A program made the position numbers and the translations under genes. Below are positions 58,098 through 64,000 of a stretch of DNA of 64,000 nt, piece by piece. Each line of letters opens with the position of its first letter. Positions within the stretch are counted from its first letter, which is position 1. The DNA is taken from positions 35,024,202 to 35,088,201 of the forward strand of contig OX638130.1 in assembly GCA_951804985.1 (NCBI GenBank), in the 5' to 3' direction. The stretch comes from Dryomyza anilis (lineage: Eukaryota > Arthropoda > Insecta > Diptera > Dryomyzidae). Under the pieces are notes generated by a model that searched no databases, was not told where the DNA came from, and worked only from the letters and a program-made list of their open reading frames with translations.

Positions 58098-61000
58098 TTT
58101 TTTTTTTTTTTTTTTAATGTGGGATAAAAAATAGAGCCACAGCACTCAGACAGGGTTATATCCATTGTGCTGTGACCCAGTTCCCTGGTTTTTAATGATA
58201 CTTCTTAGATTCATTATTGAATCTAAGAAGGCTATTGTGTGATAGAGAGTGAAGCTGATCCTCTCTCATCAAGTCTGTGCCAAAGATCTGCCTTCTTATT
58301 CTAGAAAATGCTGGACAGTCACAGAGATAGTGCTCTGTGGTGCCAGTTTCTTCGTAGCAGGCAGAACATAAGGCGCTTTCGGCCAGGCCGATTGCGTTCA
58401 TGTGTTTTTCACATGCGTTGTGTCCCGTTAGAAGTCCCGTCAGTTTTCTGCACTCCTTTCTACTTAAGGAAAGTAGAAACGAGGCCGATCTTTTGGTTAT
58501 CGTCGGTGTCATGAGCTTGGAGAATCTGCATTTCGTCTCATTCAGCCATCTGCTCTTGTGTGCGGAGGCGACCCAAGAGCTGATGACGAATTTCCCCGTA
58601 GATGCAGGTAGTCCAAGCACAGGTTCTGGTCCAAATGGATTATCCTCAGATCCAGCACGTGCTAGTTCGTCAGATGTTTCATTGCCCGAAACTCCTTTAT
58701 GGCCCGGCACCCAAATCAGTTTCAGTGTATTGTATTTACCAACACAATTGAGACGTGATCTGCATTGACGTACAATTTTGGATGTGATGACCTGGTTGTT
58801 CAAAGCCATAAGAGCAGCCTGACTATCGCTGCAAACTGATATAGCCCTGTTCTGCCATCTATTATCCGCAATGTAGTCCATAGCCATAAGTATAGCATAG
58901 ACTTCGGCTTGAAATACCGAGGCATTGTCGCCTAAGGCGAAGTGAAGTCTGCGGTCATCCGGTTCCACAAACACTCCAGCACCAGATCCCTGATCGGTTC
59001 TGGAGCCGTCTGTGAAAATGCGGTGTGACCCTCTACCTGGCTCACAGTCAGGCGTTAGCCAGTCTTGAATGTCAGGTTGGCAGACCTCAAAATTTCGTCT
59101 TGGTAATATTTCTGTTATCATTGCATCAGAGGGCATCTCCAGTAGACAGGTGTATAATGGAGTGTCAAGTGCAATATCAGAGATATTCCAGGGAACATTA
59201 AACCAGAAACCACCTCGTTTTAGTCTCCAGCAGCCTTTCATGGCTTCGCCTCTGATGAAGATGTCAAGTGGTGGTAGGTTTAAGATTGCATTCAGTGCTG
59301 GACCAGGTGTAGTGGGAAAGGCACCCGTAACACCCAGACACACAGTTCTCTGAATCTTGGCAAGACTAGTTGTCACGCATTTTCGCGACAGCTTGTTCCA
59401 CCAGACTACCGATGCATATGATATCATCGGTCTTATCATTGCCGTGTAAATCCATAAGGTTTTGCTCGGCGATAGTCCCCATGTCTTCCCAAAAATTCCT
59501 CTGCATTGCCAGAAGGCATTCAATGCTCGCGAAATTTTATTTTCAACATGTTTTGTCCAAAGTAGTTTACTATCTAGAGTTAAGCCCAGATATTTTACTT
59601 CGTTAGACAGAGGAATAGTGACACCCTTAAGTACTGGTAGAGATAATCCTGTCATTATTCTTTTCCTAGTGAAGAGAACAATCCCTGTTTTGTGAGGGTT
59701 GACGGAAAGTCCGTTTGCAGTACACCAGTTGTCAATTCGGTTCAATGAGTTTTGTGTTTTAACACAGACCTCATTGAGGGAAAAGCCTGTGGCAAGAATG
59801 GCAACATCATCTGCATAGGCCTGGGAATAGACACCTGGTCCATCGAGATCGTTGACTAGAGAGTCAACCAGCATACACCAGAGCAGGGGGGAGAGAACGC
59901 CTCCTTGAGGACAACCTCTATTCACCCCTGCCATAATATACTGACCGCACTCCGCCTCCGAAGTGATGGTCCTAAACATTAGCATTGACCTTAGCCATTT
60001 GACCAATGTTTCATCTATTCCATGCCTTCTAGCTGCGTCACACATTCCATCAAAAGTCGCATTATCAAAAGCACCCTCGATGTCAACAAATATGCCCATC
60101 ACGTACATCTTCCTCTGAAAAGCATGCTCGATCCGGCCAACCAGATGTTGCAATGCTGTTTCACAGGATTTTCCACGTTGGTAGGCATGTTGTCTTGATG
60201 ATAGTGGGTACCTTGACAGCGATGTTTTTCTGATGTGCAGCTCAACTAGTCTTTCTAGACACTTTAGTATGAAGGACATCATACTAATGGGTCTGAAGCT
60301 CTTGGCTATGGAATAGTCTACTCTTCCAACTTTAGGAATGAAGGCTACTTTAACTAAACGCCAGGATGTCGGAATGTATGCCCATGCGAGACTTGCTCTA
60401 AAGATCTTCTTTAGGCATGGTAGCAATTGGGTTATACCTTCCTGTAGCATGACTGGGTAGATGCCATCCGGTCCAGGTGACTTGAAGCCATCAAAAGAGG
60501 CCACTGCGTATTGGATAGCTTCATCGTATACAACCAATCTGGCAACCTGCCAGTCATGTTTTGTCACATTAGAGTTGTTATTGCAGTCCCCAGTGCTGGG
60601 ATTACAAAGTGGCCCTATGTGGATTTGATTTCCCGGAAAGTGAGTCTCAACTAGGACACTGAGTGCCTCTGTCTTAGACTCAGTATACGAGCCATCAGGT
60701 CTCCGCAGTGAGTCCAGTCGAGCAGTTCGGTCTCTTTTAAGAAACTTGACCAATCTGCTAGTCTCACTGCAGGATTCGATGCTACTGCAGAAGTCTTTAT
60801 AGGAAACACTTTTCGATTTACGAATTCGTTTCTTATACTCTTTCTGCTTAGCTCGATAAAGAAACCAGTCAGAGTCTATGTTGCTCCTTAGGGCCCTATT
60901 TAGAAGCTTTCTGGAATCCTTGCGCAAGGTTTCAAGACAAGCGTTCCACCAAGGAACGGGAGGTCTAGATAACGTTTTTCGTACCGGACATGTTCGTACA

Positions 61001-61752
61001 AAACTAGAATTTATGACATCGTTCATAACTTGAACGGACGTCTCAATACTTTCTTTGGTACGAATTCTGACAGGAATATTGAGGGAATTCTCAAGTTCAT
61101 GTCTAAAGCGTGCCCAGTTCGTTTTTCTGGGGTTTCTTACCGTCATAGAGGGCAGCACCTCTCGGTCAGTATGAAACTCGATATACCTGTGGTCCGATAA
61201 AGAATCTTCTTTAAGAACCTTCCAGTTAAAGATTGACTCTCTCAGTCTACAGTTAGACAAAGTAAGGTCAATCACTTCCTGTCTTCTAGCAGTCACAAAA
61301 GTGGGTTTATTACCAGTGTTGTGAATGTTCAGATTGGAGGTCATGATGAAGTCAAGGAGTCTGGTACCTCGCGCGTTGCATTTACTGCTGCCCCACACAG
61401 TGTGTTGAGCATTAGCGTCACAGCAAAGAATAAGGCCGGTCTCCTTAAGATCACAGTACTCTATGAGCTCAACAATTGCCTTTGGCGGAGGAGGCAGTAG
61501 TGAGTCATAGGGGAAGTAGCCTGAGGCGACAATCAGATGTTTCCATCCAATATCGCTTTCATAGCTCACTTTTGCTGCCACCAGGTCTTGCCCACAGAAT
61601 TGGGTTAACTTAGTGACAGCAAAGTGTTTCGATACTATAAGACAGCTTCTAGGCCTTGCGGCTTGCTCATCGTATAGTATGGTTTCACCACGTAGTTCAC
61701 TAAGACCACAGATGCGTTTGTTATACACCCATGGTTCTTGAATAGCTGTGAT
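58098..61752 (-). mobile_element. LOA-like LINE, 5' truncated, recent insertion
   Basis: 3,655 bp flanked by gttatatat (58,089-58,097 and 61,753-61,761). Removing it restores the sequence found in units 1-3. The left edge is an 18-bp T-run, i.e. the poly(A) tail of a minus-strand insertion. The right edge cuts the endonuclease, so ORF1 and the first endonuclease residues were never copied. Domain order endonuclease, RT, RNase H, Cys-rich end is that of the LOA/I/R1 group. The intact ORF makes it the youngest event in the window. Confidence 0.92.
58192..61752 (-). CDS. LOA-like LINE ORF2: endonuclease, reverse transcriptase, RNase H
   Basis: The frame is open from the truncated edge at 61,752 to the stop at 58,192. 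Counting residues from the GTG at 61,728 gives 1,178; eight codons before it read ITAIQEPW and include the catalytic Glu of the endonuclease, so there is no genuine start. Endonuclease: CCDANAQHTVWGSS (Asp at 104) and SDH at 178-180. RT: KSPGPDGIYPVML near 415, GIFVDIEGAFDNA, GCPQGGVLSPLLW, and YADD at 638-641. RNase H: IFTDGSRTDQGSGAG (Asp at 907), VFQAEVYAILMA, SDSQAAL, WVPGHKGVSGNE. A Cys/His cluster (CSACYEETGTTEHYLCDC) is near 1,120. All catalytic residues of RT and RNase H appear intact. The protein would nick target DNA and copy the LINE RNA in the nucleus. Confidence 0.93.
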   Translation of the reverse strand: MTAIQEPWVYNKRICGLSELRGETILYDEQAARPRSCLIVSKHFAVTKLTQFCGQDLVAAKVSYESDIGWKHLIVASGYFPYDSLLPPPPKAIVELIEYCDLKETGLILCCDANAQHTVWGSSKCNARGTRLLDFIMTSNLNIHNTGNKPTFVTARRQEVIDLTLSNCRLRESIFNWKVLKEDSLSDHRYIEFHTDREVLPSMTVRNPRKTNWARFRHELENSLNIPVRIRTKESIETSVQVMNDVINSSFVRTCPVRKTLSRPPVPWWNACLETLRKDSRKLLNRALRSNIDSDWFLYRAKQKEYKKRIRKSKSVSYKDFCSSIESCSETSRLVKFLKRDRTARLDSLRRPDGSYTESKTEALSVLVETHFPGNQIHIGPLCNPSTGDCNNNSNVTKHDWQVARLVVYDEAIQYAVASFDGFKSPGPDGIYPVMLQEGITQLLPCLKKIFRASLAWAYIPTSWRLVKVAFIPKVGRVDYSIAKSFRPISMMSFILKCLERLVELHIRKTSLSRYPLSSRQHAYQRGKSCETALQHLVGRIEHAFQRKMYVMGIFVDIEGAFDNATFDGMCDAARRHGIDETLVKWLRSMLMFRTITSEAECGQYIMAGVNRGCPQGGVLSPLLWCMLVDSLVNDLDGPGVYSQAYADDVAILATGFSLNEVCVKTQNSLNRIDNWCTANGLSVNPHKTGIVLFTRKRIMTGLSLPVLKGVTIPLSNEVKYLGLTLDSKLLWTKHVENKISRALNAFWQCRGIFGKTWGLSPSKTLWIYTAMIRPMISYASVVWWNKLSRKCVTTSLAKIQRTVCLGVTGAFPTTPGPALNAILNLPPLDIFIRGEAMKGCWRLKRGGFWFNVPWNISDIALDTPLYTCLLEMPSDAMITEILPRRNFEVCQPDIQDWLTPDCEPGRGSHRIFTDGSRTDQGSGAGVFVEPDDRRLHFALGDNASVFQAEVYAILMAMDYIADNRWQNRAISVCSDSQAALMALNNQVITSKIVRQCRSRLNCVGKYNTLKLIWVPGHKGVSGNETSDELARAGSEDNPFGPEPVLGLPASTGKFVISSWVASAHKSRWLNETKCRFSKLMTPTITKRSASFLLSLSRKECRKLTGLLTGHNACEKHMNAIGLAESALCSACYEETGTTEHYLCDCPAFSRIRRQIFGTDLMREDQLHSLSHNSLLRFNNESKKYH

Positions 61753-63177
61753 GTTATATATACTAATTTGTAGGTTGAGTTTATGTTTTGTAATACAGGA
61801 AGTACAAATATAACAATATCATACTTTTAAAAAGTGCATATTTTTTCTTTTTTTTTTCTTTCAATTTTTTTTTAAATTATTTTTTTTTTTAATAAAATAT
61901 TTAATATTTTGACTCAAATGAAAAGAAATATAAGCACAAAAATAACTTGCATTTGTATGAAAAAAATGTAAACTTTTTCCAAAAATAACTTGCATTGCTC
62001 AAACTTTCATTTATCAAAAAACATTCAAATTTTTTTCCAAAAAATCGCGCGATATAAGTTCAAATTGGAGTTGTCTTATTTTCCACATTTCATCAACAGT
62101 ATTATTGAATCAAAAATCGATCAAAAACCACCAAAAACATGAATAGAAATAAAAACCAGTTGGGAAGGTTAGATCACATGGGAAATTTTAAAGTAGGTTT
62201 TAGTATGATAGTTAGGATTATCAAAATTGTAGTCGATCTAAGCCGACTATAAATACCCTACACATATGTGTGGTTACCATTAAAAGTGGTATATAGGTCA
62301 CCAGGGTATACGAATCCTGAAAATAACTACAAACTTTCAATCGCTGAAGAATTTTCATTCATTTGATACCCATATTTACAAATGGGTAGGTGTATCGAAT
62401 TTCACCTTTTTTTTGGAACCAAAAGTCGTTTCGCCGGAAACCATTATTTTCTTGTATTTGAGCATGAGTCAATATATATTTGACTTCGTCTTGTCCTCGT
62501 TCACCGCTAGACCCATTCGACGCGACTCTTTCTCCAATCTGGAGAATGCTGCGCTGACTGCTCGTGTGCTCCTGCCAATGATATCAATATCGTCGGCATA
62601 TGCGAGCAGCATGACACTTTTGTTGAGGATAGTGCCGCTATGACGGAGTTCGGCAGCTCGAACTATTTTCTGCATCAATAAGTTAAAAAAGTCACACGAT
62701 AGGGAGTCACCCTGTCTGAAACCTCGTTCGGTATGAAATGGCTCGGAGAGGTCTTTTCCTATTCCCACTCAGCAACGTGTGTTGCTCAGGGTTATCCTGC
62801 AAAGCCTTATAAGTTTCGCAGGTATACCAAACTCAGACATTGCGGCGTATAATCGTTCCCTTATCGGAGTGTCGAAGGCGGCTTTATAGTCGACTAAAAG
62901 GTGGTAGGTGTCGATCTGTTTTTCTAGGGTCTTATCCTGGATTAGGCGCAATGTGAAAATCTGGTCTATGGCGGACTTTCCAGGTCTGAAGCCTCACTGA
63001 TAAGGTCCAATCAGTCTGTTGACGATGGGCTTCAGTCTTTCACATAATACGCTCGATAGAACCTTGTATGCGATATTGAGTAGGCTGATCCCACGGTAGT
63101 TGGCGCAGATAGTGGGATCCCCTTTCTTAAGGATTAAGCAGAGTACACTGAGGTTCCAGTCTCTTGGCATGCTCTTT
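61753..63177. repeat. Unit 4 continued: arm remainder, DINE-2 fragment and longer RTE fragment
   Basis: The arm continues at 61,753-61,840. The DINE-2 fragment (minus) is at about 62,158-62,468, and RTE RT (minus) runs from 62,469 to 63,177 with ERGFRQGDSLSCDFFN, MLLAYADDIDIIGRS, LLVDYKAAFDTPIRERLY and LKKGDPTICANYRG. As in unit 1 the RTE piece is followed by the right arm. It keeps 'gatgggcttcagtc', where unit 1 has a 2-bp deletion. Confidence 0.85.
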
Positions 63178-63465
63178 AAAAGTTTAATATTGTTATATGT
63201 GTACTTCCCGTATTACAAAACATAAACTCAACCTATAAATTTGTAAATATAACGAACATAAAATGGTCTAGAGGGTGAAATCGTGAGACAATTACCTTTC
63301 ATTTGAGTACTCACATGTACTTTTAAGTGGGTGCACCAATTTGATTTTTCAAGGTCACCACGGGTTCGAGAGGCGCTTATTTTTAATTTTGGTATTTTTT
63401 TTTTTTGCAAAAATTCAGGGGGTGGCAATTTTTTTTTTCGCTTCGGCCGGTAAAGTGAACTTCTC
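63178..63465 (-). repeat. Long-IR right arm, unit 4
   Basis: Inverse of the left arm: ctctttaaaag, cataaactcaacct, gtgagacaattacctttcat, caaggtcaccacggg, then a T-run and cttcggccggtaaagtgaac. It contains more of the arm than the unit 1 right arm. Confidence 0.8.
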
Positions 63466-63700
63466 CCAAAAGGGCTCTCCCAAACATAATTTGCAGGCTT
63501 TAACATGTATGTTTCGAATTTTATGTAAACATAATTCATAATTGACTGATAAATCATTTGTAAACAGGATTGTATTGAAAAAAAAAAGGACAAAAAAAAG
63601 TAAAAGCTTAAAAATCTTAAGGTTATACATGCATATATACTTCAATTATTACATACAAGTGGCTCATTGAAATAACATAAATTAGTGTAGGTGCCGTTAG
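63466..63700. repeat. Repeat shared with 13,115-13,225, then unassigned
   Basis: 'gggctctcccaaacataa', 'tgtatgtttcgaattttatg', 'taaacataatt' and 'taattgactg' match the stretch at 13.13-13.22 kb. From 63,570 on there is A-rich sequence without a recognised feature. Confidence 0.7.
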
Positions 63701-63739
63701 GAATGACGGATCTTAAAAATAATTATAGTTTTGGGGAAA

Positions 63740-63945
63740 TTACCTTTCATTGAGTACCCACATGTACTTTTAAGTGGGTGTACCAGTTTTTGATTTTTCA
63801 AGGTCACCACCGAGCGGCGCTTGTTTTTAATTTTGGTATTTTTTTTTTTTTGCGAAAATAAAGCGCGAGATTTTTTTTTTTTAAATTTCACTTCGGCCGG
63901 TAAAGTGAACTTTAGCCGCCCTTTTTTTGCAGCGTGTGTGAAAAT
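63740..63945 (-). repeat. Second direct copy of the long-IR right arm
   Basis: 'ttacctttcattgagtaccc', 'acttttaagtgggtg', 'ttttcaaggtcaccac', and 'cttcggccggtaaagtgaac' repeat the arm at 63,290-63,460 about 455 bp later. It ends 'gccctttttttgcagcgtg', whose reverse complement starts the shared repeat at 13.12 kb, so this may be the true element end. The window stops at 64,000. Confidence 0.75.
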
Positions 63946-64000
63946 AAATTTAAAAATTGACATAATGTTTTTTGACGTTTTCGCATTGAAGCTATATAAG

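Noticed and set aside
58192..61728. GTG at 61,728 as the start codon of a complete protein
   Set aside because: The frame stays open upstream through IQEPW, an internal endonuclease motif, up to the insertion edge; the ORF is truncated, not initiated here.
36030..63178. Array as independent transposition of each element
   Set aside because: Identical chimeric joints and shared inactivating changes require duplication of the composite. An assembly error cannot be fully excluded, but unit-specific insertions and deletions argue against it.

Overview
The window is eukaryotic, AT-rich and packed with nested transposable elements. It looks like intergenic or heterochromatic DNA of a higher fly (Brachycera, possibly a calyptrate; the lineage is inferred). 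The evidence for this is a set of DINE-1/INE-1-like Helentron elements, LINEs of the RTE, CR1/Kiri-like and LOA-like types, Ty3/Gypsy and Ty1/Copia elements, and one recognisable host gene remnant, a Cullin-5 pseudogene whose introns are only 52-66 bp long. I see no intact host protein gene, no tRNA or rRNA gene, and no CRISPR array.

1-5.5 kb: AT-rich low-complexity DNA, two DINE-like elements (one with a paralogous empty site inside the window), pieces of two MITE families, and TA microsatellites. 5.5-11.6 kb: two inverted copies of the end of one Gypsy element around a spacer with a TA array; one arm carries a 2.25-kb RTE-type LINE with a 15-bp target duplication. 12.1-19.2 kb: broken Copia gag, LINE fragments, a small MITE, and a GC-richer stretch with a possible first exon. 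19.2-29.2 kb: a decayed Gypsy element (Gypsy-1), then a Copia integrase gene split by a second Gypsy element (Gypsy-2) with LTRs and a 5-bp target duplication. Gypsy-2 itself is split by an 872-bp MITE. 29.4-31.4 kb: a complete MITE, a solo LTR, and an AT-rich minisatellite.

31.5-37.9 kb (minus strand): the Cullin-5 pseudogene with five exon pieces, canonical splice sites, stops and frameshifts. It is split by a 5.2-kb hAT-like insertion that contains a 648-bp tandem duplication and a CR1/Kiri-like LINE ('LINE A').

36-63.2 kb: four head-to-tail, non-identical units. Each is made from LINE A, a Copia RT/RNase H fragment carrying (or starting within) a DINE element, the arm of a long-inverted-repeat element, a DINE-2 fragment, and an RTE fragment. 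The copies share dead ORFs and exact chimeric junctions, so the composite was already dead before it multiplied. Unit 4 was later hit by a 5'-truncated LOA-like LINE (58.1-61.75 kb) whose ORF is still open for about 1,186 codons; it is the best-preserved coding sequence here. The window ends in two direct copies of the inverted-repeat arm.

The story is layered insertion followed by segmental amplification, not a gene pathway. TE class names come from protein motifs I recognise, not from database searches.
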